64,000 nt of DNA from DRKI01 sp011051875 (GCA_026990385.1 JALXDL010000008.1:25643-89642), one strand, 5' to 3'. Shown: positions 52,956 to 62,011, numbered from the stretch's first letter. The notes: generated by a model from the letters alone, not told the origin. Program-made: numbers and translations.

Positions 52956-54408
52956 CTATGACATCGGCATCATCGGCGGCGGAGCGGCCGGCCTGACCAT
53001 CACCGCCGGCGCGGCCCGCCTCGGGGCCCGCACCCTGCTCATCGAAAAGGAACCGCTTCTCGGCGGCGACTGCCTCCACACCGGCTGCGTGCCCTCCAAG
53101 ACCCTGATCCGGACCGCCCGCGTCTGCCACGCCATCAGGCAGTCCAGCCGCTACGGCCTGCCGGCGGCGGAGATGGGGCCGGTGGACTTCAGCCGGGTCG
53201 CCGAGAGGATCCGCGAGGTGATCGCCCGCATCCAGGAACATGACTCGGTGGAACGGTTCTGCCGGCTCGGGGCCGAGGTCCGGTTCGGACGGCCCGAATT
53301 CACCGACGAGCACACCATCCTCCTGGACGGTGAACGCCTTTCGGCCCGCACCTGGGTCATCGCCACCGGCTCTTCCCCGGCACCGCCGCGGCAGGAATTC
53401 CTCAACCGGATCACCTGCCTCACCAACCGCGACCTCTTCACCCTCCCCGCCCTGCCCTCCTCCATGATCATCCTCGGGGCCGGTCCCATTGCCATGGAGA
53501 TGGCCCAGGCCTTCTGCCGCCTGGGGACCACGGTCGACGTGGTTCAGCGCTCGGGCCAGATCCTGAGCAAGGAAGACCGCGACATGGCGGACCTGGTCAT
53601 GGCCGCCATGGCCGAAGAGGGAGTGCGCTTCCACCTCGATGCCACCGTGGTCGACGCCGGGGAGCGCGGCGGCAGGCCGCGGATCACCATCGAGGACAGG
53701 GAAGGCGCCAGGTCCACCCTGGAGGCGGAGGCGGTGCTCCTGGCCCAGGGGCGGATCGCCAACACGGACACGCTGGGCCTGGCGGAGATCAGCCTGGACC
53801 ATGATGGCCGCGGCATCGCCGTCGACAGCCGCATGCGCACCAACCACCGCCATATCTATGCCGCCGGCGACGTCACCGGCCGCTATCAGTTCACCCATGC
53901 CGCCGGCTACGAGGGCGGCATCGTGGTCAGCAATGCCATCTTCCGCCTGCCGCGCAAGGCCGACTACACCTGGATGCCCTGGTGCACCTACACCGATCCG
54001 GAACTGGCATCCATCGGCATGAACGAGAAACGGGCCGCCGGGGCCGGCATCGGCTACACGGTCTGGAGCGAGGAGTTCGCTGCCAACGACCGGGCCCTGA
54101 CCGAGGGCAGCGGCACAGGCCGCCTGAAGATGCTGCTCAACGAGCGGGAAAAGGTGATCGGTGTCCAGATCGCAGGGCCGAGGGCCGGCGAGCTGATCAG
54201 CGAATGGGCGGTCATTCTCGGCGGCCGGGTCAAACTGTCCACCCTGGCCGGCCTCGTCCATCCCTACCCCACCCTCAGCGAGATCAACAAGAGGGTGGCG
54301 GGCACGGTATTGTCCACCAGGATATTTTCCGACCGGGTCAGAAAGGGGCTCAGGTTCTTCTTCCGGCTCAAGGGCCCGGCCGGCGATCCCTGTTCCCGGA
54401 ACCGATGA
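52942..54408 (+). CDS. FAD-dependent pyridine nucleotide-disulfide oxidoreductase (mercuric/dihydrolipoyl reductase type)
   Basis: A 488-residue class I flavoprotein disulfide reductase. The FAD Rossmann motif is DIGIIGGGAAGLT. The redox-active pair is in GGDCLHTGCVPSKTL, the NAD(P) motif is ILGAGPIAMEMA, and the second FAD motif is IYAAGDVTGRYQFTHAA. The C-terminal interface domain includes GLVHPYPTLSE, where the active-site histidine partner is HPYPT rather than the HAHPT common in dihydrolipoyl dehydrogenase. It lacks the C-terminal cysteine pair of mercuric reductase. The GTG start at 52942 has AGGAG upstream and overlaps the cyclase gene. The substrate is unknown. The TVP38 neighbour suggests a membrane-linked thiol or quinone role. 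Confidence 0.88.
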   Translation: MASHDYDIGIIGGGAAGLTITAGAARLGARTLLIEKEPLLGGDCLHTGCVPSKTLIRTARVCHAIRQSSRYGLPAAEMGPVDFSRVAERIREVIARIQEHDSVERFCRLGAEVRFGRPEFTDEHTILLDGERLSARTWVIATGSSPAPPRQEFLNRITCLTNRDLFTLPALPSSMIILGAGPIAMEMAQAFCRLGTTVDVVQRSGQILSKEDRDMADLVMAAMAEEGVRFHLDATVVDAGERGGRPRITIEDREGARSTLEAEAVLLAQGRIANTDTLGLAEISLDHDGRGIAVDSRMRTNHRHIYAAGDVTGRYQFTHAAGYEGGIVVSNAIFRLPRKADYTWMPWCTYTDPELASIGMNEKRAAGAGIGYTVWSEEFAANDRALTEGSGTGRLKMLLNEREKVIGVQIAGPRAGELISEWAVILGGRVKLSTLAGLVHPYPTLSEINKRVAGTVLSTRIFSDRVRKGLRFFFRLKGPAGDPCSRNR

Positions 54409-54579
54409 GTCCACAGCCGGACAGGAGGGCGGACCACCTGGCTTTGCGATTCCCTCCTTGACGAACCCGGCTCCAGGTATAATTGTATCACTCCAGAAAA
54501 AACCACAGCATCCGACCGCCCCGGCCCGAGCTTGGGACCTGCGGAGGGGTCCGTGCTGCCAACCCTGGGAGATCCTGCC

Positions 54580-56055
54580 ATGCGTATCCAACGACACAAC
54601 CCGGTTCCAGCCATCCTGACCATGCTGGTGTTCCTGTTCACCAGCCTTGCCGCCTCATCCGTTCTCGCCGACGAGAACGCCGACATCCAGCTTCTTGCCC
54701 GGACCGCCAAGGCCTTTGCCTCGGTGGTGAAGAAGGCCGAACCGGCCGTGGTCCACGTGGCGGTGGAAAAATCGGTCAAGGGCGGGGGCAGTGCCCCGGC
54801 TAATCCCTTCGACTTTTTCAACGATCCCTTTTTCGAACGGTTTTTCGGGCCCCAGTTCCGCCATCCGCGCATGGACCCGCGCAGGCAGCCCCGCCAGTTC
54901 AAGCAGCGGGCCGCGGGTTCCGGCTTCATCATCTCGCCGGACGGCTACATCCTGACCAACAACCACGTGGTGGAAAAGGCCGACAAGATCACGGTGCGCC
55001 TCAACGACAAGCGGGAATTCACGGCCAAGGTCATTGGCACCGATCCCCAGTCTGACGTGGCGGTCATCAAGATCGACGGCAACAACCTGCCCGTGCTGCC
55101 ACTGGGGGATTCCGACAAGATCGAGGTGGGTGAATGGGTGATCGCCATCGGCAGCCCGTTCGAGCTCAACCAGACCGTGACCGTGGGCGTGGTCAGCGCC
55201 AAGGGGCGCAACCGGATGGGGATCAATGACTACGAGAATTTCATCCAGACCGACGCCGCCATCAATCCCGGCAACTCCGGCGGCCCGCTGCTCAATATCT
55301 ACGGCCAGGCCATCGGCATCAATACCGCCATCTTCTCACGCAGCGGCGGGTACATGGGAATCGGCTTCGCCATCCCCATCAACATGGCCAAGACCATCGA
55401 ACAGCAGCTCCGCAAGTATGGCAAGGTGACCCGCGGCTGGCTCGGTGTGGTCATCCAGGATCTGAACGAGGACCTGGCCCGCTCCTTCGGCCTCGACCGG
55501 ACCCAGGGTGTCCTGGTCTCCGAGGTCAGCGACAACTCGCCCGCCGCCAGGGCCGGCCTGCGCCAGGGCGATATCCTGGTGACCTACAACGGCACCAGGC
55601 TGGCTGACGTGGCCGACCTGCGCAACAAGGTCGCCATGACCGCTCCCGGCACCCGGGTGACCATGGAGCTGATCCGGGACGGCCGTAAGAAGAAGGTAGA
55701 GGTCACCATCGGTGAACAGCCGTCCGACTTCAGCACCAGGGTCTCCATGGGCGGCGCTGCGGGAAGCCCCCTTGCCGACATGGGCCTCACCCTGCAGGAT
55801 CTGACCCCGGAGCTTGCCGACCAGTTCGGCTACAAGGTGAACCAGGGTGTCCTGGTGGCCGAGGTGGCACCGGGCAGCCCGGCCGAACGGGTGGGCATGC
55901 AGCCGGGCCAACTGATCGAGGAGGTCAACCGGCAGCGGGTCCGCAACCTGAAGGAGCTGAAAAAGGCCCTCAAACACTCCAAGCACCCCAAGGAGGTCCT
56001 GCTCCGGGTCCGGGCCGGCGACTTCAGCCAGTACGTGGTCCTCAGGGCAAAATAA
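54580..56055 (+). CDS. DegP/HtrA-type periplasmic serine protease
   Basis: A 491-residue HtrA protease-chaperone. It has a signal peptide (about 1-30, ILTMLVFLFTSLAASSVLA) and a trypsin-fold domain with catalytic H129 (TNNHVV), D159 (SDVAVIK) and S233 (GNSGGPL). Two PDZ domains follow at about 280-370 and 385-485 (VRAGLRQGDILVTYNG-like and GSPAERVGMQPGQLIEEVN). A phenylalanine-rich LA-loop region (PFDFFNDPFFERFF) is typical of DegP/DegQ. It degrades or refolds misfolded envelope proteins. I chose the start at 54580, with GGGAG upstream. It is followed by its own terminator. Confidence 0.94.
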   Translation: MRIQRHNPVPAILTMLVFLFTSLAASSVLADENADIQLLARTAKAFASVVKKAEPAVVHVAVEKSVKGGGSAPANPFDFFNDPFFERFFGPQFRHPRMDPRRQPRQFKQRAAGSGFIISPDGYILTNNHVVEKADKITVRLNDKREFTAKVIGTDPQSDVAVIKIDGNNLPVLPLGDSDKIEVGEWVIAIGSPFELNQTVTVGVVSAKGRNRMGINDYENFIQTDAAINPGNSGGPLLNIYGQAIGINTAIFSRSGGYMGIGFAIPINMAKTIEQQLRKYGKVTRGWLGVVIQDLNEDLARSFGLDRTQGVLVSEVSDNSPAARAGLRQGDILVTYNGTRLADVADLRNKVAMTAPGTRVTMELIRDGRKKKVEVTIGEQPSDFSTRVSMGGAAGSPLADMGLTLQDLTPELADQFGYKVNQGVLVAEVAPGSPAERVGMQPGQLIEEVNRQRVRNLKELKKALKHSKHPKEVLLRVRAGDFSQYVVLRAK

Positions 56056-56141
56056 CCCGTACCGGGAAAACGAAAAAGCGTACCGGCCGGCGCCCCTGCC
56101 CGCGGTTTCCGGCCGGATGCGGCCTCCTCCCTGTTTTTTCA

Positions 56142-56173
56142 GGCCGTATCCTCCACGGGGATGCGGCCTTTTC
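56142..56173 (+). terminator. Terminator after the HtrA gene
   Basis: A 10-bp stem GGCCGTATCC (56142-56151) pairs with GGATGCGGCC (56159-56168, one G-T wobble) and is followed by TTTT. It lies about 90 bases after the stop. Confidence 0.65.
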
Positions 56174-56198
56174 GTAAATCCGTACCCGGAATCCTGCC

Positions 56199-56561
56199 GT
56201 GTCCGATTCCCTTGACGAGTTGACCCTTGCCATCCGCCGCTTTGCCGAGGAACGTGACTGGGAACAGTTCCACAGTCCCAAGAACCTGGCCATGGCCCTC
56301 ATTGTCGAGACCGGGGAGCTGGTGGAACACTTCCAGTGGCTCAGCCAGGCCCAGAGCGACAACCTCGACGCAGAGCGCCGCAGGGCGGTCTCCCTGGAGT
56401 TGGCCGATGTTCTCATCTACCTCCTCAGGCTGAGCGACCGGCTGGACATCGACCTGCTGGACGCTGCCCGGCAGAAACTGAAGATCAACGGGCAGCGATA
56501 CCCGGCAACGCTTGCCCGCGGCCGGGCCGACAAGCACCACGCCTACCGGGCCGACGAATGA
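56199..56561 (+). CDS. MazG-like nucleotide pyrophosphohydrolase (dCTPase type)
   Basis: A 120-residue all-alpha NTP pyrophosphohydrolase. The metal-binding EXXE of the family is visible in IVETGELVEHFQWL, and the second acidic site is LELADVLIYLLRL. Size and sequence fit the compact dCTP pyrophosphatase/RS21-C6-like group, which cleans non-canonical or excess dNTPs. The GTG start at 56199 is followed at once by the conserved helix. The stop overlaps the start of the APH-fold kinase (ATGA), so the two are made as a pair. Confidence 0.85.
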   Translation: MSDSLDELTLAIRRFAEERDWEQFHSPKNLAMALIVETGELVEHFQWLSQAQSDNLDAERRRAVSLELADVLIYLLRLSDRLDIDLLDAARQKLKINGQRYPATLARGRADKHHAYRADE

Positions 56562-57634
56562 CCGATCCCGGGGAGGCCGCAGCATTTTTTGTTGCAGCCG
56601 ACACCATCGCCGCGGTCACACCCCTGGCGGCCGGCAACGTGAACCGCACCTGGCTCGTGCGGCTGCACGACGGCGGGCGTCGTGTGTTGCAGCGGCTCAA
56701 CCCGGCCGTCTTTCCGGACCCCGGCCTGGTCATGGACAACCTGCACATCGTCACCGGGCACCTGCGCCGGCGGCTGCGGGAGCGCAGCACCTGCGGCCTG
56801 GAGGTGCCCCGTGTCCTGCGGGCCGCAAACGGCGCGGACAGGCTGGCGGACCCGGACGGCGGTCTCTGGCGGATGCTGACCTGGATCGAGGCCGGCCCCA
56901 CCCGCCGGACCGTGGACAGCGCCGCCGGGGCCGCGGCCGTCGGCAGGACCCTGGGCTGCTTTCACCTCCTGCTGGCCGACCTGGACCCGTCCCTGCTCGG
57001 TGATCCCCTGCCCGGCTTCCACGTCACCCCCGCCTACCTGGCCGCCTACGACCGGGTCGCCGCCCTGACCGCGGCCGCCACCGACGAAGAGCGCTTCTGC
57101 GCCGCCTGCATCGGGGAATACCGCTTCCTGGCCGATCTCCTCCAGCAACAGGCAAAAAGACTGCGCCGCCAGGTCATTCACGGCGACCCAAAGGTGGCCA
57201 ACTTTCTCTTTGCCGCCGATTCCGGGCAGGTGGTCAGCCTGATCGATCTCGACACCGTGGCATCCGGCCTGCTCCTGCACGATCTCGGGGACTGCCTGCG
57301 CTCCTGCTGCAACCGCCATGGCGAGGACCCTCCCGATCCGGCCCGAACCAGGTTCGACGCCGACCTCTTCTCCGCGGTCCTGGCAGGATACGCACAGGCG
57401 GCCGGCGACCTGGCCGGCACGGCAGACCGGGAACTGCTGCTGACCGCGGTCCGGGTGCTCACCTTCGAGCTCGGCCTGCGTTTCTTTACCGACCACCTGG
57501 CCGGGGACCGCTACTTTGCCGTGGACCGGCCCGGTCACAACCTGCACCGCGCCCTGGTCCAGTTCCACCTGCTCCGATCCATCCGGCGCCAGGAAAAAGA
57601 TCTCGAACGTCGCTGCAGAGAGATCTTGCATTAA
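56558..57634 (+). CDS. APH-fold small-molecule kinase (aminoglycoside phosphotransferase family)
   Basis: A 358-residue protein-kinase-like phosphotransferase. The catalytic loop is HGDPKVANFLF (HxDxxxxN) and the metal-binding Asp is in SLIDLDTVASG. N-terminal strands with VNRTWLVRLHDGGRRVLQRLN supply the ATP-binding lysine equivalent. Relatives include N-acetylhexosamine 1-kinases and choline/homoserine-type kinases. The spacing and DTVASGLLLHDLGDCLR resemble the NahK-like group more than true drug-resistance enzymes. The substrate cannot be decided. It is translationally coupled to the MazG-like gene and 28 bases before tgt. Confidence 0.85.
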   Translation: MTDPGEAAAFFVAADTIAAVTPLAAGNVNRTWLVRLHDGGRRVLQRLNPAVFPDPGLVMDNLHIVTGHLRRRLRERSTCGLEVPRVLRAANGADRLADPDGGLWRMLTWIEAGPTRRTVDSAAGAAAVGRTLGCFHLLLADLDPSLLGDPLPGFHVTPAYLAAYDRVAALTAAATDEERFCAACIGEYRFLADLLQQQAKRLRRQVIHGDPKVANFLFAADSGQVVSLIDLDTVASGLLLHDLGDCLRSCCNRHGEDPPDPARTRFDADLFSAVLAGYAQAAGDLAGTADRELLLTAVRVLTFELGLRFFTDHLAGDRYFAVDRPGHNLHRALVQFHLLRSIRRQEKDLERRCREILH

Positions 57635-57662
57635 CCGCCCGGCCGGGATATAGAACCCGACC

Positions 57663-58775
57663 ATGACACGGTTCCGACTCCTCCACAAGTCCTCCACCTG
57701 CGCGGCACGCTGCGGCGAGCTCTCCACCCTGCACGGTCCGATCCATACGCCGGTCTTCATGCCGGTGGGAACCCTGGCCACGGTCAAGGGTGTGCTGCCC
57801 GAAGAGCTCGAAGCACTGGGGGCCCGGATCATCCTGGGCAATACCTACCACCTCTTCATCCGGCCCGGCCACGAGCTGATCAGGTCCCTGGGCGGCCTGC
57901 ACGCCTTCATGCACTGGCAGCGGCCCATCCTGACCGATTCCGGCGGATTCCAGATCTTCAGCCTGCGCGAGCTGGCCAGGATCACGGAACAAGGCGCCGA
58001 ATTCCGTTCCCACCTGGACGGATCCCGGCTCTTTCTCTCACCCGAGGACGCGATCCATGTCCAGGAGGCCCTGGGCTCGGACATCATGATGGTGCTCGAC
58101 ACCTGCATTCCCTACCCGGCAGGCCGGGAGGAGGCGGCCCGGGCCACCGCCCTGACCGGACGCTGGGCCGCGCGCTGCAAGGCGGCCCTGTCCGGGACCG
58201 GCCAGCTGCTGTTCGGCATTGTCCAGGGTGGCATGTACCCGGATCTTCGACGGGAATCGGCAAACGAACTGGTGGAGACCGGCTTTGACGGCTATGCCCT
58301 GGGCGGGCTGTCGGTGGGGGAACCCAAGGAGCTGATGCTGGAGATGCTGGAGGCCACGGTGCCACACCTGCCTGCCGACCATCCCGTCTACCTGATGGGG
58401 GTGGGGACACCGGAAGACCTGGTGGAGGGGGTATACCGCGGCGTGGACATGTTCGACTGCGTGATGCCCACCAGGAACGCGCGCAATGGAATGCTCTTTA
58501 CTTCACGGGGCAGACTTGTTATAAAAAATGCGCGTTACCGGGAAGACCCCCGGCCTGTTGACGAGGAATGCACCTGCTATACATGCCGACATTTTTCCCG
58601 CGCCTACCTGCGGCACCTGTTCCAGGGCCGGGAGATCCTGGCCAGCCAGCTGAACAGTATCCATAACCTGCACTACTACTGCGCGCTGATGGCCGCCATG
58701 CGCAGGGCCATTGCCGCGGACAGGTTCGACGATTTTCGCAGGCGGTTTTACGCGCAGCGGGAAGTCCCCGCCTGA
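57663..58775 (+). CDS. tgt: tRNA-guanine transglycosylase
   Basis: A 370-residue Tgt, standard length. It exchanges G34 for preQ1 in tRNAs for Asp, Asn, His and Tyr on the way to queuosine. The substrate-binding Asp is D92 in LTDSGGFQIFSL. The nucleophile region is MFDCVMPTRNARNG. The structural zinc is held by CTCYTC with a later His in NSIHNLHYY. It is followed by yajC, matching the widespread tgt-yajC order. Confidence 0.96.
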   Translation: MTRFRLLHKSSTCAARCGELSTLHGPIHTPVFMPVGTLATVKGVLPEELEALGARIILGNTYHLFIRPGHELIRSLGGLHAFMHWQRPILTDSGGFQIFSLRELARITEQGAEFRSHLDGSRLFLSPEDAIHVQEALGSDIMMVLDTCIPYPAGREEAARATALTGRWAARCKAALSGTGQLLFGIVQGGMYPDLRRESANELVETGFDGYALGGLSVGEPKELMLEMLEATVPHLPADHPVYLMGVGTPEDLVEGVYRGVDMFDCVMPTRNARNGMLFTSRGRLVIKNARYREDPRPVDEECTCYTCRHFSRAYLRHLFQGREILASQLNSIHNLHYYCALMAAMRRAIAADRFDDFRRRFYAQREVPA

Positions 58776-58895
58776 ACAGCAGCAACGGCCGAAACCGGTC
58801 GCAGCCACGACCACAGGAAAACAACAGGAATCCGGCGGCATGCTCTCCCGGAACTTCCCGTTTCCATCAACAGCACCATCCGGAGGAACAAATTC

Positions 58896-59243
58896 ATGGC
58901 AGGAATCGCATACGCCCAGGCCGCCGCACCGGCCGCCGGGCCCGCAGGCGGTATCGCCTCGTTCATCCCGCTGATTCTCATCTTCGTGATCTTCTATTTT
59001 CTGCTCATCCGGCCCCAGCAGAAAAAGGCGCGGGAACTGCAGAACTTCATCGCCAACCTGAAAAAAGGCGACCGGGTCATTACCAACGGCGGCCTGTACG
59101 GCAAGATCACCGGCCTGACCGACAGCGTGGTCACCCTGGAGATCGCTGACGGGGTCCGGGTCAAGGTCAGCCGCGGCTCCATCATGGGCTCGGCGGTCGA
59201 GGCCGAGAACCAGGCCGCCGCACCGGCAAAGAAAGGCGGCTGA
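58896..59243 (+). CDS. yajC: Sec translocase accessory subunit YajC
   Basis: A 115-residue YajC. A single membrane helix (about 24-42, IPLILIFVIFYFLLIRP) is followed by the family signature RPQQKKARELQ and the cytoplasmic domain with LKKGDRVITNGGLYGKITGL. It associates with SecDF at the Sec translocon. secD and secF usually follow, but here a strong terminator and unrelated genes follow instead, so SecDF must be encoded elsewhere. Confidence 0.94.
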   Translation: MAGIAYAQAAAPAAGPAGGIASFIPLILIFVIFYFLLIRPQQKKARELQNFIANLKKGDRVITNGGLYGKITGLTDSVVTLEIADGVRVKVSRGSIMGSAVEAENQAAAPAKKGG

Positions 59244-59288
59244 GGTATCGGTGGCTGCTGATCTTCATCGGGCATGAAGATATCCAGG

Positions 59289-59330
59289 AGGCCGCGGCGC
59301 TGACCCGTTTCCAGCCCGCGGCCTTTTTTT
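59289..59330 (+). terminator. Intrinsic terminator after yajC
   Basis: A perfect 9-bp stem AGGCCGCGG (59289-59297) with CCGCGGCCT (59316-59324) is followed by a run of T to 59330. Confidence 0.9.
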
Positions 59331-59456
59331 GCGGCACCCGCCAGTGGCCCATGCCCCGGCCGGCGCCCCCGGGCCCGGCGACCAGGAAGAGAAGACCCGG
59401 CACCAGCCTGCCCGGCAACGGGTCGGGATCGCGGATGTTCCCCTGTATTGACCGCC

Positions 59457-60251
59457 ATGGAACGGATCATCTTCTCGGAACAGGGTGGTGAACACCCGGT
59501 GGTGGTGGTCGAGGAGGAGCATGTCCGCTGTCTCCGCTTCGGCACCGGCGCCAGGCAGAGCTGCATGGACACCCTGGCCCCGCACCGGCTCCAGCTTGCC
59601 TACACCCGCTGGATGATGACGGCCCTGCTCCTGCACCCGCAGCCGGAACGGTTCCTGGTCCTCGGCCTGGGCGGCGGATCACTGGTCCGGTTTCTTCTCC
59701 ATCACCACCCAGGGGCCCGCATCGACGTGGTGGAAAAGTCGGCCGAGGTCATCCGCATCGCCCGCGCATACTTTCAGCTGCCCCACCCGGAGAACCTGCG
59801 CATCCTGCACCTGGACGCGGCCGACTTTGCCGCCCGCCTGTCCGGACCGGGCACCCTCCCCTACCATGTCGCTTTCGTGGATCTCTTCGGACCCGACTGC
59901 ATGGCCGGTCCCGTGTTTGAACCGGAGTTTCACAACCGGGTGCTGCACAGCCTCGCCCCGGACGGTGTCATGGCGGTCAACCTCTGGAGCGGTGACCGCC
60001 GGCGGTTCCTGCTCGCCCGCCGGGCCATCACCGTAACCTGTCCCGGCCGGGTCCTCAAGCTCCAGGTCAAAAAGCGGAGCAACGTGATCCTGCTGGCCTT
60101 TCCACACCGGATCCCGAAGAGTCGGCTGCGCCGGGTACGCAAGAACATCCTGCCCCTGCAGCAGCGGTACGGCCTGGACTTTTCCCGCTACCTCAAGCGG
60201 CTGCGCCGCACCAACCCGGACCTGCTGGCAGCCGTCACCGGCCGGGCCTGA
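59457..60251 (+). CDS. Spermidine-synthase-fold SAM-binding protein
   Basis: A 264-residue Rossmann methyltransferase-fold protein of the SpeE-like group. Motif I is FLVLGLGGGSLVRFLLHHHP, followed by the acidic end of strand 2 in IDVVEKSAEVIRIARAYF and VAFVDLFGPD at the catalytic-Asp position. It lacks the N-terminal beta-hairpin substrate domain of true spermidine synthases. The C-terminus is strongly basic (RIPKSRLRRVRKN), so another amine or nucleic acid substrate is possible. It starts at ATG 59457 with a weak ribosome site. It converges on the FmdE-family gene with four bases between the stops. Confidence 0.8.
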   Translation: MERIIFSEQGGEHPVVVVEEEHVRCLRFGTGARQSCMDTLAPHRLQLAYTRWMMTALLLHPQPERFLVLGLGGGSLVRFLLHHHPGARIDVVEKSAEVIRIARAYFQLPHPENLRILHLDAADFAARLSGPGTLPYHVAFVDLFGPDCMAGPVFEPEFHNRVLHSLAPDGVMAVNLWSGDRRRFLLARRAITVTCPGRVLKLQVKKRSNVILLAFPHRIPKSRLRRVRKNILPLQQRYGLDFSRYLKRLRRTNPDLLAAVTGRA

Positions 60252-60255
60252 GATA

Positions 60256-60837
60256 TCAGAGCACCCGGTAGTAGCGCCGGCCGGCACAGGCCCGGCAGAG
60301 GATTTCGCCGTTTTCCTCCACCTCCCGGCAGTCCTGGACCCAGTCACCACACCGGCAACACTGCACGCGCCGCTTCGGCGGGCCCGGCAGATCGCAGTCG
60401 GCAATCTCCACCGCCACTTCCTGCACGGTGAAGAGCTCGTCCTCGGGCATGACCCGGTACGCCTCGAGCTGCCGCCTGTACTTGTCCCCGATCTCGGGAC
60501 AATATTTTTTCGACAGCTCCCTTGACTCCTCGCGGGCCGTGATCCGAACCGCCCTGCCCGTCTCCAGGTTGACAAAGGTGGCGGCCATGATGCCGAAATC
60601 CATCCAGCGCAGTGAGCGTTTGCCCAGGCTGCACCCGGTGACCGACTGGATGGCATCGGTGGCGCAGCGGTCGATCTCCACCAGCACGTAGAGCTTCTTG
60701 CGATCCCGGCCCTTGGGATCGTCGATCCCGATCCTCTCCAGCCCGAGCATGGACATCCGCACGCCGATCACCTGGCCAGCGCAGATATGACCGTGTATGC
60801 GGGTGGAAATCTCCAGCAGTTTCTCGAATGAATCCAT
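60256..60837 (-). CDS. FmdE-family protein with C-terminal zinc finger
   Basis: A 193-residue protein. The FmdE domain (about 5-140) has HGHICAGQVIGVRM, GRDRKKLYVLVEIDRCATDAIQ and GCSLGKR, the conserved His/Cys signatures of the family first seen beside formylmethanofuran dehydrogenase. The C-terminus (about 155-190) adds a zinc finger with CCRCGDWVQDC and CRAC. Despite the name, these proteins are widespread in sulfate reducers and their function is unsettled; molybdenum or tungsten enzyme maturation has been suggested. No formylmethanofuran enzyme is in the window. It follows the U32 pair on the same strand after about 100 bases. Confidence 0.88.
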   Translation of the reverse strand: MDSFEKLLEISTRIHGHICAGQVIGVRMSMLGLERIGIDDPKGRDRKKLYVLVEIDRCATDAIQSVTGCSLGKRSLRWMDFGIMAATFVNLETGRAVRITAREESRELSKKYCPEIGDKYRRQLEAYRVMPEDELFTVQEVAVEIADCDLPGPPKRRVQCCRCGDWVQDCREVEENGEILCRACAGRRYYRVL

Positions 60838-60937
60838 AGGGTATCACCTGAATTGCGCGGTTTGGGTACCAGAAACCGGACAGCAGAGAAGCGAAGGCCG
60901 GAACCAGGAACTTATCTACCCCGCCAGGGGCAGGCTG

Positions 60938-62011
60938 TCAATCAACAGCTGCCCGGTTCTCCCGCAGGGGAGCCGGCTGGGGGCAGCTGATGGACCCGAA
61001 GAGTTCCAGGCAGAAGCCGCAGCGGTCGCAGCGGTTGTCACAGCCCGACAGCATGGAGGCGAAATCAAAGGAGAGGGCGCTGTTGTCGATGTGGATCCGC
61101 CTGGCCAGCGAATGGGCCGAATCCAGAAGATCCAGCAGGTTGCCGTCAAAGTGGCGGTCGATATAGGCGGTGAGAAGACGGGTAAGAAAAGGAACACCCC
61201 GGGAACGGCCGCAGAGCTGGACCGTGTCTACGTGGCAGAGGTAGAGTTCCAGGTCCTCGGGCCGGATAAAGGGCGACTGCAGGATCCTGTGCGGCTGCTC
61301 TTCGAGGATCCGCAGGCAACCCAGTTCCCGGTTGAGGGTATAGGTATGGTCCTGTCCCTGCAGACGGGCCAGGGAGCTGTAGGCGTCGTGGGAAAACCTG
61401 TAGGGGCAGTAATGGAGGCATCCCTCGTTGGCCAGCACACCGATTTTCATGTCCGGCCAGCGGTGGCGGCACTGGCGGGCCACGCCGGCCAGCCGGTCCA
61501 GGTCCCTGTTCAGGGAGCGGTCCAGGACGATCCCGGCCGGGGCGCGGAATCCCGTGCACCGGATCCAGGAAAGCTGGCCCTCGATCCTGGGAAAGGAATC
61601 CAGCATGCAGTTGACGCCGGGCACGGCCTCCAGGACCACGGCCAGGTCCGGCGCCAGGTCGGCGAGACGCTGCAGGAGGTAGTGGTCGCTGTAGACGATA
61701 CCGTCGAGCACGCCGGCCTCGACATACAGCCGCATGGTCCGCACCAGCCCGCGCAGGCCGCTGGCGTCGACCAGCGCCTCGGGGGCGCAGAAACGGCTGT
61801 TCAGGAGCAGGTAGCGGCGCGGGCCTGGCACGCGGCCGAGCAGGGTGACAAGATCGCCGCCGGCATCGGGTTCCGCGGGGCGCGGTGGCTGACCTGGGCC
61901 GGGGATGGCGGCAGGGGCAAAGTGCACGGAGTCCAGTTCGCCGGCACGGGCGGCCAGGAACTCGACATATTCCTCTTCGGGCAGAAACGGAACATCAAAA
62001 ACCGGTGTCAT
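60938..62011 (-). CDS. U32-related TIM-barrel-like protein with two cysteine clusters, function unknown
   Basis: A 357-residue protein without signal peptide. Alternating strand-helix segments (YLLLNSRF, GIVYSDHYLL, LAVVLEAVP, IRCTGFRAP, KIGVLANEGCLHYCPYRFSHDA) suggest a TIM barrel. ANEGCLHYCPYRFSHD recalls the cysteine segment of U32 peptidase-like proteins (UbiU/UbiV/TrhP). The C-terminus carries CDNRCDRCGFC, so four or more cysteines could hold an Fe-S cluster. It overlaps the 3' end of the U32 gene by 17 bases and must act with it or be co-made. The radical-SAM CX3CX2C motif is absent. The relationship to U32 is inferred from motif and context only. Confidence 0.65.
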   Translation of the reverse strand: MTPVFDVPFLPEEEYVEFLAARAGELDSVHFAPAAIPGPGQPPRPAEPDAGGDLVTLLGRVPGPRRYLLLNSRFCAPEALVDASGLRGLVRTMRLYVEAGVLDGIVYSDHYLLQRLADLAPDLAVVLEAVPGVNCMLDSFPRIEGQLSWIRCTGFRAPAGIVLDRSLNRDLDRLAGVARQCRHRWPDMKIGVLANEGCLHYCPYRFSHDAYSSLARLQGQDHTYTLNRELGCLRILEEQPHRILQSPFIRPEDLELYLCHVDTVQLCGRSRGVPFLTRLLTAYIDRHFDGNLLDLLDSAHSLARRIHIDNSALSFDFASMLSGCDNRCDRCGFCLELFGSISCPQPAPLRENRAAVD

